A program made the position numbers and the translations under genes. A model generated the notes under the pieces. The model did no database searches and was not told the origin of the DNA. It was given only the letters and a program-made list of their open reading frames with translations. 64,000 nucleotides of DNA from Acidobacteriota bacterium (GTDB taxonomy: Bacteria > Acidobacteriota > Thermoanaerobaculia > Thermoanaerobaculales > Sulfomarinibacteraceae), in assembly GCA_015493585.1 (NCBI GenBank), contig WGCW01000044.1, positions 1 to 64,000 on the forward strand, read 5' to 3'. Below, in pieces: positions 1 through 8,038 of the stretch; position 1 is the first letter of the stretch, and each line of letters opens with the position of its first letter.

Positions 1-236
1 GATTCGACCCTGTCCATGTGTTGACGGCCCCGTTGTTGCATCGCTTGACTCTTCTTGAGGTATTTCGCGAACACAAACCAGAGCACGATCAAGATGAGCA
101 ACGGCGCCCATGACAGCAACGCCGTGGCCGCTGAACCAGAGTTCGATCCGACGGCTCCTTGAGTTGCCGCGGCAGGAGCCGGAACAACTGACACCATCGC
201 CGTTGAAAGAGCCAAAGCACATATTCTCCCTCTCAT
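1..236 (-). CDS. Small exported/membrane protein, 3' end outside window
   Basis: Reading the minus strand from an ATG at 236-234 gives an open frame to the window edge (78 codons). It starts with a positively charged, Ala/Val-rich segment (about residues 1-24) that looks like a signal peptide. A strongly hydrophobic helix follows (about residues 39-55), then a basic, Gln/Arg-rich cytoplasmic-type stretch. The layout resembles small single-pass proteins such as YajC or the N-terminus of FtsH, but I do not recognise the family. The C-terminus is missing. The coding call rests on the signal-plus-TM pattern and the uninterrupted frame. Confidence 0.55.
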   Translation of the reverse strand, partial: MRGRICALALSTAMVSVVPAPAAATQGAVGSNSGSAATALLSWAPLLILIVLWFVFAKYLKKSQAMQQRGRQHMDRVE

Positions 237-442
237 CGTTTCTCCCCTCGTGTCCTTCGATTTTGGCGGTTCGTAGAACGCCCTGCCGCTCAGCGGAGAG
301 CTGCACTCCGCCATGGCACAGCCTCCCGGCGGCTAACCACTCGTTCTGCATCCTAAGTGACGTGTTGTAACGCAGCAGGGTGTTCTGCATCATTCGGTTG
401 TGTATCTCCAAGTAACATCGTACCACGGTGTTGCTCTCCCAT

Positions 443-497
443 CCGCGCTGCGGAATGAGCATCATCGATGGATGCAAACACGTCATCCGCAGCGCGG
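443..497. repeat. 11-bp inverted repeat with 33-nt spacer
   Basis: CCGCGCTGCGG at 443-453 is perfectly inverted as CCGCAGCGCGG at 487-497, so the RNA could form a long-loop hairpin. There is no T-run after it, so it is not an intrinsic terminator. Function unknown. Confidence 0.6.
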
Positions 498-797
498 TGG
501 CCGGCTCTGTTGGACCAGGTGCGGCAGGCCTTGCGAATCCGTCCTCTCAGCCAGCGGACGGAACGGCCCTCCATCGCCCGGACCAAGCGGTTGGTCCCCT
601 TTCACCGCGAACGCCACGGACACGGACAGGGGAAGGAGCTACGTAAGGGCTTTTCTCCTGTGCGTCCGGTGGTTTTCCGGGGCGCATGGCCCGGTTCATC
701 GTGTGCGGCACGGGTCCCGCTCAGCAAGCCGGACGGCGTGACCGGCACCACGGATGGATGCCATTGTCATGCATTGGAGCCCGTACTTATCAGAACG

Positions 798-851
798 CTA
801 GATCCATGTACCTGGCACGGATCTCTAGATCCATGTACCTGGCACGGATCT
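798..851. repeat. Perfect 27-bp tandem duplication
   Basis: Bases 798-824 are repeated without change at 825-851. Each unit has inverted ends (AGATCC...GGATCT) around a TACCTGGCAC core. The core resembles the palindromic elements associated with REP-linked (RAYT/TnpA_REP) transposases, but that link is a guess and no transposase gene is nearby. Confidence 0.75.
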
Positions 852-986
852 GTCGCCCGCTCCCGGTGAGCTCGAACCGCCGCCCGGCGGGACCGACGCG
901 TCTTGAAGCCCCGGAAGGAGGGTGACGCAGAAGGGAGCGTGAAGAAGACCGCGTTGGGCCGGGGCCCGATGGCGTTTGACGGTATT

Positions 987-1016
987 TTGACTTACCCGAA
1001 GGGCCCCGGCTATACT
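987..1016 (+). promoter_or_regulatory. Sigma70-type promoter of the CARDB gene
   Basis: TTGACT at 987-992 and TATACT at 1011-1016 are 18 bp apart. Transcription would start near 1023, leaving a roughly 25-nt leader with a purine-rich AATGGAGG before the ATG at 1048. Confidence 0.65.
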
Positions 1017-1047
1017 GGATTATCGATTCCAATGGAGGTCCGAGGTC

Positions 1048-3564
1048 ATGTATCGAAGGTCTTTTCGTGCCGGTCTCGTCGCTGGAATGCTCCTCGTGGT
1101 GGGTTTGGGTGGTGGGCTCACCCTGGCAGAGGAGCTGATACCGGAAGGAGGGCGTCTTCCCGAGCTCGTTGCAGCCCCTATCCAGAGCACATCGTTGATC
1201 GCCCTGAGCGCCGACCGGTTGACCCCGTCCGATACGATCGAGCTCGTCCTGCCGGCGGGGCTCGGCGAGGCGAGCGGCCTTGGAAACGGATGGACCCGTG
1301 CCCGGGTGGCCGGGAACGGGCTGATGGAGCGGTGGGATTACTCCGGCCTCAGCTCGCGGTCGCTGAGGCTGAAACTTAACACCGGCGGTCTGGAACCTGG
1401 CCAGCGTGGCCTGCTCTCCCTGTTTTCGACCGACCCTCGGACCGGCGACCAGGTGCAGGCTCACTGGTGGATCGGCTCCAGCGGGGGTCACCCGTCCCTC
1501 GCGTGGGCAGGCGCCGCACGGGTTGTCAACATGGTTCGTGTGACGCTGGCGCCGGGGGCGCCCCAGCGCTGGGCGGATGTTCCACGTGACGGGAGCGGCC
1601 GGCTCTTGCTCCGGCAAACCGATCGCCGGCTGGCCGGGATGCTTCCTTGGGCGGCTGAGCGGCAGCCCTTCATCCAGGCTCAATCTCTCTCTGCCGAATC
1701 GTTGGCCGCTTCCTCGTCGATCACGGTCTCCACGACATGGGATCTCGATTTCACCAACTACCAGTGCGAGTCGTGGAACGGCCTGCTTCTCCAGGTGAAT
1801 ACCGCCCCTGCCGATGCTGTGATCACGACGTTTGATATCAGCTACACGGTGTACCAGTCGGTCGATATCGCTCGCTACAAGTCCGAAGCCGCGCGCCCGG
1901 TCACGGTCAATCTCTGGACCGACACCGTGCCCCTCTATAACGGCCAGGCGGCCAATACCGGCAACACCTGGCACACCGTCCACAAGACGGGCCTGACCGC
2001 CTGGGCGGGTAAGTCGGTGAACTTCTACCCGGGCTATATTCTCGGCTGCTGCAATCTCTACGGACACGAGTCCGCCTATCTCGATCAGTGGAGCCTCACC
2101 CTTTACTACAATACGGGTGGAACCGGCGGGAGCGTCGATCTCGTTGCCGACAGCGTCAGCACGGATTTCGATACGATTGCCGCAGGAGGAGAGGCCGGAT
2201 ATTACTATTCGGCTCACGTCACTGGAAGCGGGAGCGTCGGGAGCGCATTCAACAGCGGTGTGTACCTGTCGAACGATGCCCATATCAGCTCATCGGACAT
2301 GCTGCTCGAGACCATCCATGAGTCCTCCGCCCTCTCGGCCGGTGATCAGTTTGGAGCCAGGAGCTTCTCCAACCAGGTCATCATCCCTAGTACCGTCTCG
2401 CCCGGCACGTACTGGCTCGGCGTCATCGTCGATGATGGCAATGCCGTCGCGGAAACCGATGAGAGCAACAACGCAGCCAGCCATCAGATCACCATAGCCG
2501 GCAGCTCGTCAAAGCCGAATCTTAAGGTCAGTGGATGCTCGGTTTCCCCATCGCATGTCAGCGTGGGCGGCTCCGTCCAGCTGAGCTACCGCGCGCAAAA
2601 TGTTGGCGCCACCGGAGCGGCCTACTTTTCATATGGGTTGTTCGTCTCAAACGATCAAACGTTCGATGCCTCGGATCAGATCGTTGCGGGTCTCGATGTT
2701 CCCGGTGGGTGGCCGGCCGGATACGACTCCGGCTCCCAAACGTTCACGATTCCGCTGACCGGCCTGGCCGCCGGAACCTACTACGTTGGGTTCATGGCAG
2801 ACGTCAGTAATCAGGTTCCCGAAACCAACGAAGGGGATAATTTCTGCGTTGCCCAGGTGACGGTCGGGAGCGGAGGCGTCACGCACTGGCTGATCGCTGG
2901 AGCAGCTTCAACCGCCGGAGGCGGCAACAACTGGAAGACCCAGATTTCCATCGTCAACCCCGATACGGCCACCCACACGGCCAACCTGTACTACGTGGCC
3001 AAGGGCGCTCCTTGGCCGGGCGTGCTGCTGTCCGGCCCGATCACCCTTGGCCCCAACCAGGCGCGTTTCATCGATGACGTCCTCGCGTCTCTTCGTCCGA
3101 CGAGCGGCATGCTGTACGTCATCACCGATGCCCCAGGTCCGGTCGTGACGACACGGACGTTCAACGAGGTCAGCGGGGCGGGCCGTTTTGGCCAGGGGAT
3201 CACGGCGGAGCCGATTGGATCGTCCTGCGTGCCGGAGCTGATCCTCCCGATGGTGCACTCGGTTCCCAACCAGTACTACACGAATCTGGGGCTGGTCCAG
3301 GCCGGTGCGGGCTCTTTCTCGGTCGATGTGACGATCTACGCTTCAGATGGGACAGCGCTGGCGAGCACGACCTACACCCAGACGGCGGCCTTCAACCAAC
3401 TGACCAACATCTTCGATCACATGGGCATCGGCTCGATGGCGGTCACTGGCGGATGGATTCGGATTCGCCTGACCAACGGCTGTCCGGCGCACTGGACCGC
3501 GTACGCCTCGATCGTTGACGAGTCGACGGGCGATCCCACCTACGTCGCACCGGTTGTGCCGTAG
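1048..3564 (+). CDS. Secreted protein with two CARDB domains
   Basis: An 838-aa exported protein. Residues 1-27 form a Sec signal peptide (basic start, Leu/Val/Gly core, cleavage near TLA-EE). A beta-rich region follows (about 225-355). Two CARDB (cell-adhesion-related, Ig-like) repeats lie at about 362-475 and 490-605, each ending in the typical V-x-E-(S/N)-(D/N)-x-(S/G)-(D/N)-N signature (AETDESNN and PETNEGDN). A C-terminal beta-domain covers about 612-838; that type occurs at the ends of large secreted Acidobacteriota proteins. There are no catalytic motifs and no anchor. CARDB domains are usually adhesive or structural; substrate or partner is unknown. It is monocistronic, with its own promoter and a probable terminator. 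Confidence 0.85.
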   Translation: MYRRSFRAGLVAGMLLVVGLGGGLTLAEELIPEGGRLPELVAAPIQSTSLIALSADRLTPSDTIELVLPAGLGEASGLGNGWTRARVAGNGLMERWDYSGLSSRSLRLKLNTGGLEPGQRGLLSLFSTDPRTGDQVQAHWWIGSSGGHPSLAWAGAARVVNMVRVTLAPGAPQRWADVPRDGSGRLLLRQTDRRLAGMLPWAAERQPFIQAQSLSAESLAASSSITVSTTWDLDFTNYQCESWNGLLLQVNTAPADAVITTFDISYTVYQSVDIARYKSEAARPVTVNLWTDTVPLYNGQAANTGNTWHTVHKTGLTAWAGKSVNFYPGYILGCCNLYGHESAYLDQWSLTLYYNTGGTGGSVDLVADSVSTDFDTIAAGGEAGYYYSAHVTGSGSVGSAFNSGVYLSNDAHISSSDMLLETIHESSALSAGDQFGARSFSNQVIIPSTVSPGTYWLGVIVDDGNAVAETDESNNAASHQITIAGSSSKPNLKVSGCSVSPSHVSVGGSVQLSYRAQNVGATGAAYFSYGLFVSNDQTFDASDQIVAGLDVPGGWPAGYDSGSQTFTIPLTGLAAGTYYVGFMADVSNQVPETNEGDNFCVAQVTVGSGGVTHWLIAGAASTAGGGNNWKTQISIVNPDTATHTANLYYVAKGAPWPGVLLSGPITLGPNQARFIDDVLASLRPTSGMLYVITDAPGPVVTTRTFNEVSGAGRFGQGITAEPIGSSCVPELILPMVHSVPNQYYTNLGLVQAGAGSFSVDVTIYASDGTALASTTYTQTAAFNQLTNIFDHMGIGSMAVTGGWIRIRLTNGCPAHWTAYASIVDESTGDPTYVAPVVP

Positions 3565-3569
3565 GTTTT

Positions 3570-3617
3570 CGCCCCCTGAGGCTACGGATGAGAGGGTTGC
3601 CTTCGTCAGGGCGTTTT
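3570..3617 (+). terminator. Possible intrinsic terminator after the CARDB gene
   Basis: CGCCCCCTGA (3570-3579) can pair with TCAGGGCG (3606-3613), followed by TTTT. The loop is long and one base bulges, so this is tentative. Confidence 0.35.
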
Positions 3618-3903
3618 GGGAACTGAAGCGGCGGAACGGTTGCTCCTGTGAGTGCCGTTCTTAATGGTGAGCCATGACATCCTCCGGAGGACGAGGAGGG
3701 CAAGGTTTTGCCGGATGCCATGATCGTGCGGCGGTTATCTTCCGTACTCATGCCGGTTCCATGGAGTGCGGCCATGTTACGGCGGGGCGTAGATTGATCA
3801 CAACCATTGCCTTGAAGAAGATGCTTGTGCCTCTTTTCATTGAATCATTGAACGCCGCGAAAATGAGCAGAGCTGTGCCGCGATGATCTGGGATCCGGGC
3901 TGA
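3618..3903. other. Intergenic region, nothing recognised
   Basis: About 290 bp without a supported gene. A short palindrome (CTCCGGAG) lies near 3681. The stretch around 3800-3870 is relatively AT-rich compared with its surroundings and may contain upstream promoter elements for the next gene. Confidence 0.4.
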
Positions 3904-3909
3904 TACAAT
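3901..3909 (+). promoter_or_regulatory. Extended -10 element of the SUMF-like gene
   Basis: TGATACAAT ends 8 nt before the ATG at 3918, with no recognisable -35. A purine run (GGGGAGA) sits in between. The spacing implies a start site within 1-2 nt of the start codon. Confidence 0.45.
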
Positions 3910-3917
3910 CGGGGAGA

Positions 3918-6332
3918 ATGATGTTTTCTTCTCACGGTTTCCGGTTGACAGGCGCCAGCGTGCTTGCGGTCATCGTGCTGGGAGCGTCTGTCGCCTGGGC
4001 CGGGCCGTGGAGCCACCTCCCTCAAGCTATCGCCCGCCTGGCAGCTCATCCCGGCGACCGCAAGGCCCGGCAGGTACTGAGCGCCGTAGAGCTTTCCCTT
4101 GTGAGGGAAGCGCAACGGGACCACCTCGCAGCGGTTCGCTCGCTGCAAAATACCTACGACGAGCTGGTGATGTCGCTTCCCGGCGGAAACCGCCGGATCA
4201 CCGCGCTCCATGCGAAGGTAGCCGGTGCGCTCGTTGGGGCTGGAGACCGTGCGTTTGCCGCGCACGATGTGGCGAAAGCCGGGCGTGCGTGGACGCTCGC
4301 GGCTCAGATCGGTGGTGATGGCGCAGCCCTCCAGCGGCTACGCACGTTGCTCGTTCCTCCAGCACATCCGAAGCCTGGCCAATCGTGGGAGTCCCCCATT
4401 GATGGCACGACGTTCATTTGGCAGCCGAAGATGCGCTTCCTCATGGGGTGCACTCCCCGGGACCATGACTGTATGCCCGATGAGAAGTACCTGCGCTGGG
4501 TGACCTCACCCGGCTTTTGGATCGGCCGGACCGAAGTCACAAACGAGCAGTACGCGCGCTGCGTGCACGCTGGCGTGTGCTCGCCGCCCGCGGACCCGTC
4601 CCGCCTCGACGACCTCACGGCTGCGACGCTCCCGGTCGTTGGAGTGACGTGGGACCAGGCAGTCACGTACGTGCAGTGGGCGGGACAACGGCTGCCGACT
4701 GAAGCCGAGTGGGAGCGCGCCGCCCGGGGGCGGCACCCCAACTGGCGGTTTCCGTGGGGCCGGTCCAAGGAACGGCAACGGGCCAACGTGGAGGGCGTAG
4801 AAGGCACCGACGTTTTTCCCGGGCTGGCTCCCGTTGCGTCATTCCCGGCGACAGGATGGGGACTCTACGATATGGCGGGCAACGTCTGGGAGTGGTGCCA
4901 GGATCCGTATCACAAGAATCTGATACAGGCTCCGCGCGATGGATCGGCCTGGCTCGAAGGCGGGATTGGCCACGTCGTTCGCGGTGGCTCGTGGCGGCGG
5001 ACGATCCGGCTCGCACGGGTCTCGGCGCGCTCCTGGCACGAGGCCTGGTATTACGCTGATGATCTTGGTTTTCGTGGCGTCATCAGCGGGAGCGTTCCAG
5101 ACGCCGATGTTCTGGCGACGGCGAAAACAGCCTATGCCCTCCGGGTTCCTCCCGGGCACGACCTCGACAATGCCAGTCTCGATACCGCTGACCAGCGCTA
5201 CTTGCAGCGGCGGGCGGTGACCTGGCTGCTGGTCGAGGGGAGGCCGTGGGAGGCGCTCCCCAAGGTTGCTGCTCTCCTGGGACGGGATCCTGACGACCCA
5301 ATCTCAAAGGATCTACTCGATCACCTGGCCACGCGGCTGGCCCGTGAGGCGGCTCACGAGAGTCCGGACGCCCTTCAACGCGCCGTCGAGAGCTGCCAAC
5401 ACGTCATGCGGCGGGCGCAGCTCACGGCACGGCGTCTCCCAATGCTCAACGCCCGCCTCGCTCAGGCGCTCAAGACAGCAGGACAGGAACGGCGGCAAAC
5501 GGGAGACACCCGGGGCGCAGCTGCGTGCTTCAAACTCGCGCTGCACCTGGTGCCTCATGATCAGGAGGTGGCACGGCTCCTCCGGGATGTGACGCCACGG
5601 CTCGGAACGATCTGCCGCTGGCCCGGCGATGGGCGAATGATGATCTGGATCCCACACGGTTCGTTCCTGATGGGCCGTGGCCGGGGCGACGACGAAGCCA
5701 TGACGGATGAAGAACCTGCCAGGACTGTACGGGTGCACGGATTCTGGATGGACCGTACCGAGGTCACCAACGCCGCGTACAAGGTGTGCGTCAAAGATGG
5801 TGTCTGCACGCCCCCAAAACGCAGGAAATGGTACGACAATCCGGAAGACGCGGATCATCCGGTGGTCGGCGTGACCTGGTTCCAGGCGTGGACCTACGCT
5901 CATTGGGCGGGGAAGCGTCTCCCAACCGAGGCTGAATGGGAGTACGCCGCACGGGCCGGGTCGACGAGCCGCTACCCATGGGGCAATGACTGGAAAAACG
6001 GGATGGGCAACGCGTTTGGTGCGGTTGGCAAGGATTTCTGGGGGGGGACAGCGCCAGTTGGGAGTTTCCCCCCGAACCGTTGGGGTCTGGTAGATATGAT
6101 TGGGAACGCGCTCGAATGGGTCGAGGACGTCTTCCACGACAGCTATCAGAACGGTCCCGACAATTGGCGGGCCTGGAATCAACTGACCGGGCCGCAGCGG
6201 GCAAGGCAACGGGTCCTTCGTGGTGGCGGATACAACGATTTTGCCCCAAAGTTGCGGGTTTCGGCACGGGCGCATCAAAAGCCGGACGAGTGGACGAACG
6301 CCTCCGGTTTCAGATGCGCCGCCGACCAGTAG
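3918..6332 (+). CDS. Exported protein with two SUMF1/FGE-like domains
   Basis: An 804-aa protein with a Sec signal peptide (about residues 1-27, AWA-GP). An alpha-helical, TPR-like stretch (about 30-150) follows, then one formylglycine-generating-enzyme-like domain (about 155-392), a second helical linker (about 395-560) and a second such domain (about 565-804). Both show family landmarks: an MGC/MGR turn, EVTNxxY, GVTWxQAxTYxxWAG, RLPTEAEWExAAR, a GN-(V/A)-(W/L)-EW stretch and RGG(S/G). Neither has the paired redox cysteines near the C-terminal end that true sulfatase-activating FGE uses, so catalytic FGE activity is unlikely. More probably these are binding or structural SUMF folds. Two ATGs open the frame (3918, 3921). 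Confidence 0.85.
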   Translation: MMFSSHGFRLTGASVLAVIVLGASVAWAGPWSHLPQAIARLAAHPGDRKARQVLSAVELSLVREAQRDHLAAVRSLQNTYDELVMSLPGGNRRITALHAKVAGALVGAGDRAFAAHDVAKAGRAWTLAAQIGGDGAALQRLRTLLVPPAHPKPGQSWESPIDGTTFIWQPKMRFLMGCTPRDHDCMPDEKYLRWVTSPGFWIGRTEVTNEQYARCVHAGVCSPPADPSRLDDLTAATLPVVGVTWDQAVTYVQWAGQRLPTEAEWERAARGRHPNWRFPWGRSKERQRANVEGVEGTDVFPGLAPVASFPATGWGLYDMAGNVWEWCQDPYHKNLIQAPRDGSAWLEGGIGHVVRGGSWRRTIRLARVSARSWHEAWYYADDLGFRGVISGSVPDADVLATAKTAYALRVPPGHDLDNASLDTADQRYLQRRAVTWLLVEGRPWEALPKVAALLGRDPDDPISKDLLDHLATRLAREAAHESPDALQRAVESCQHVMRRAQLTARRLPMLNARLAQALKTAGQERRQTGDTRGAAACFKLALHLVPHDQEVARLLRDVTPRLGTICRWPGDGRMMIWIPHGSFLMGRGRGDDEAMTDEEPARTVRVHGFWMDRTEVTNAAYKVCVKDGVCTPPKRRKWYDNPEDADHPVVGVTWFQAWTYAHWAGKRLPTEAEWEYAARAGSTSRYPWGNDWKNGMGNAFGAVGKDFWGGTAPVGSFPPNRWGLVDMIGNALEWVEDVFHDSYQNGPDNWRAWNQLTGPQRARQRVLRGGGYNDFAPKLRVSARAHQKPDEWTNASGFRCAADQ

Positions 6333-6390
6333 ACTCGCGGACGCCGATTCCTGACCGCGACCACAGGAGATCGCGAGTGAATGATGCGCG

Positions 6391-7533
6391 CTATAAGCCG
6401 GCCTTTTCCAAAATGCGATCGAGAGCTGCCATCTCGCCCTTCGTCACGTAGAAGTGCGGGGAAAACCTGACGTACCCCTGGCGAACCGAGCAGATTACGT
6501 GCCGGTCGCGCAGACGTTCCACCGCGTCTTGGGGTGCGACTTTTGGGGGACGGCCCGCGACAATCCCGGCTATTGGGTGACCGGAGCCCGGAGAGTAGAG
6601 CTCCCAACCATGCGCGAGCAAAATCCGGGTCAGAAGGCGGGAGAGCATCTCGATCCTGCCGGAGATGATGCCTGGCCCGACCTGGGTCAGGAGATCAAGG
6701 GCGGCCGCCAACCCTGCCAGGCCGATCCCGTTAGGCGAGCCGGGCTCGAAACGCCTTCCATCCTGGAAGAACGAGAGGCGATGGAGGAAGTAATCGTTCC
6801 GTTCAAGCTCGACGTTCCGCCACCCTGACATCACTGGTTCAAGCCGGGTGCGGATCTCCGGGCTCAATGCCATCAGCCCCTGGCCTTCCGGTCCCAGGAG
6901 CCACTTGTGCCCATCGGCAATGACGGCGCCTGCACCGAGCCGCCGCATATTGATCTCGATGGCGCCAAGCCCTTGAATGGCATCGATGACGAGGAGGATC
7001 CCTCGCGCCGCACACAGTGCCGCCAGCTCCTCCAGGGGCGCAACCCACCCTGTGTGAAAGGCGACCCAGGACACGGCCAGCACCCTGGTCGAAGCCGTGA
7101 TCAACGGCTCGACCGCTTCAGTTCGGATTCTTCCGTCTGGTTGCGCGTACCGTACGATGCGAACACCCAGGCGTTTGAGGTGCAGCCACGGAGCCACGTT
7201 CGCGGCGAACTCCTCCTCCCCGATCAGCACCTCGTCTCCGGCACCGAGCCCGAGCCCTTCCGCCACCAAGCTGAGCCCCACCGATGTGCTTGTGACGAGC
7301 GAGATATCTTCCGCCGCGCAGCCGATGAGCTGAGCGCCGAGATGGCGGCAGGTCATCGCATGCTGACGCCACGCGTCAAGCGGCGTTCCTCCGCCAAGCT
7401 CCTGCTCCTCGATCCGGTGCCGCATCGCCTCAGCGACCGGCCGCGGCAACGGTGCGAGCGCGGCGTGATCCAGGTACAGGAACCGTTCCCTGACCGGAAA
7501 GCTCTCCAGCCATGCGCCGATCTCGAAGCTCAT
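6391..7533 (-). CDS. Class V PLP-dependent aminotransferase/desulfurase family
   Basis: A 380-aa protein with the fold-type I layout of class V enzymes. It opens with YLDHAALAPLP. Asp and Gln lie in VIDAIQGLGA, and the likely Schiff-base lysine is in ADGHKWLLGPEG. It ends in a small domain with YVRFSPHFY. The cysteine-bearing catalytic loop of SufS/CsdA desulfurases is not evident, so an aminotransferase, epimerase or lyase role is more likely than sulfur mobilisation. Substrate unknown. The gene stands alone between the convergent SUMF gene and a tRNA. Its ATG lies 6 nt from a -10 box, suggesting a leaderless mRNA. Confidence 0.85.
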   Translation of the reverse strand: MSFEIGAWLESFPVRERFLYLDHAALAPLPRPVAEAMRHRIEEQELGGGTPLDAWRQHAMTCRHLGAQLIGCAAEDISLVTSTSVGLSLVAEGLGLGAGDEVLIGEEEFAANVAPWLHLKRLGVRIVRYAQPDGRIRTEAVEPLITASTRVLAVSWVAFHTGWVAPLEELAALCAARGILLVIDAIQGLGAIEINMRRLGAGAVIADGHKWLLGPEGQGLMALSPEIRTRLEPVMSGWRNVELERNDYFLHRLSFFQDGRRFEPGSPNGIGLAGLAAALDLLTQVGPGIISGRIEMLSRLLTRILLAHGWELYSPGSGHPIAGIVAGRPPKVAPQDAVERLRDRHVICSVRQGYVRFSPHFYVTKGEMAALDRILEKAGL

Positions 7534-7539
7534 ACCCGC

Positions 7540-7545
7540 ATCATA
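7540..7545 (-). promoter_or_regulatory. -10 box of class V gene, leaderless spacing
   Basis: On the minus strand TATGAT (7545-7540) ends 6 nt before the ATG at 7533. A normal -10 would place transcription start on the A of the start codon. No -35 and no Shine-Dalgarno are visible. Confidence 0.55.
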
Positions 7546-7629
7546 CCCGAGCCCCTGGACGCCGGCTGCCGGCGGGTGAGCCTCGACGCCTGGCGTCTTT
7601 CACCTGACGATGCCGATGTATCGAGTACG

Positions 7630-7656
7630 AAAAAGGCCGCTTCCGAAGAGGCGACC
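7630..7656 (-). terminator. Intrinsic terminator of tRNA-Arg
   Basis: On the minus strand a GGTCGCCTC/GAAGCGGCC stem with a TTCG tetraloop is followed by TTTTT, 17 nt downstream of the tRNA 3' end. One stem mismatch. Confidence 0.8.
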
Positions 7657-7673
7657 TAAGTACTTGAAAACAA

Positions 7674-7750
7674 TGGCGCGCCGGAAGGGACTCGAACCCC
7701 TAACCCCCTGATCCGTAGTCAGGTGCTCTATCCAATTGAGCCACCGGCGC
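7674..7750 (-). tRNA. tRNA-Arg (ACG anticodon)
   Basis: A 77-nt cloverleaf with the CCA end encoded. Acceptor stem GCGCCGG/CCGGCGC, D-arm with GGCTCAATTGGATAGAGC, anticodon stem CCTGA/TCAGG around the loop CTACGGA (anticodon ACG, normally deaminated to ICG), and T-arm with GGTTCGAGTCC. It reads CGN arginine codons. Confidence 0.97.
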
Positions 7751-7766
7751 AGCCGGAGGGAAACAA

Positions 7767-7795
7767 AATATGCCACAGGTTCCTGAGGATTGCAA
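7767..7795 (-). promoter_or_regulatory. Promoter of tRNA-Arg
   Basis: On the minus strand TTGCAA (7795-7790) and CATATT (7772-7767) are 17 bp apart, about 17 nt upstream of the mature tRNA. The region is locally AT-rich. Confidence 0.45.
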
Positions 7796-8023
7796 CAATC
7801 GCGGCGCTTTCTTGCTCTTCACCTTCCGTTTCGGGGAAGCGGTGGAGGATGAACCCGTTGTGCGCGGAAGTGTGCGGGTCAGTGACGTTTGTCAGACCGC
7901 AACTGAGGCGGTCATAAAGCAAGGTGTCCGTGTCAAGGCGATGGGAGCACCGGCCCATCTGTAGTGACAGCGATCGCCGGGGGATCTGATGGCTGAGGTG
8001 GGCTGGCGCTTGGAAGGGATCCC

Positions 8024-8032
8024 TGATACAAC
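8024..8032 (+). promoter_or_regulatory. Extended -10 of purL, leaderless spacing
   Basis: TGATACAAC ends 6 nt before the purL ATG at 8039. The TGA prefix makes an extended -10. No -35 and no Shine-Dalgarno can be seen. Confidence 0.5.
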
Positions 8033-8038
8033 CTGAAC

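Larger units (their letters stand above)
237..986. other. Gene-poor intergenic region with small repeats
   Basis: About 750 bp between the divergent small membrane gene and the CARDB gene. Short open frames occur in several registers, but none has a ribosome site, recognisable protein features or sensible composition. It holds an 11-bp inverted repeat (443-497) and a perfect 27-bp tandem duplication (798-851), listed separately. I see no RNA gene. Confidence 0.5.

Noticed and set aside
814-851. Sigma54 promoter suggested by TGGCAC in the 27-bp repeat
   Set aside because: No GC/TTGC element at the required -12 spacing in either copy.
790-2283. Long minus-strand open frame (497 codons) opposite the CARDB gene
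   Set aside because: Antisense shadow of a well-supported gene with signal peptide and domains; its own translation is Arg/Gly/Pro-rich and domain-free.
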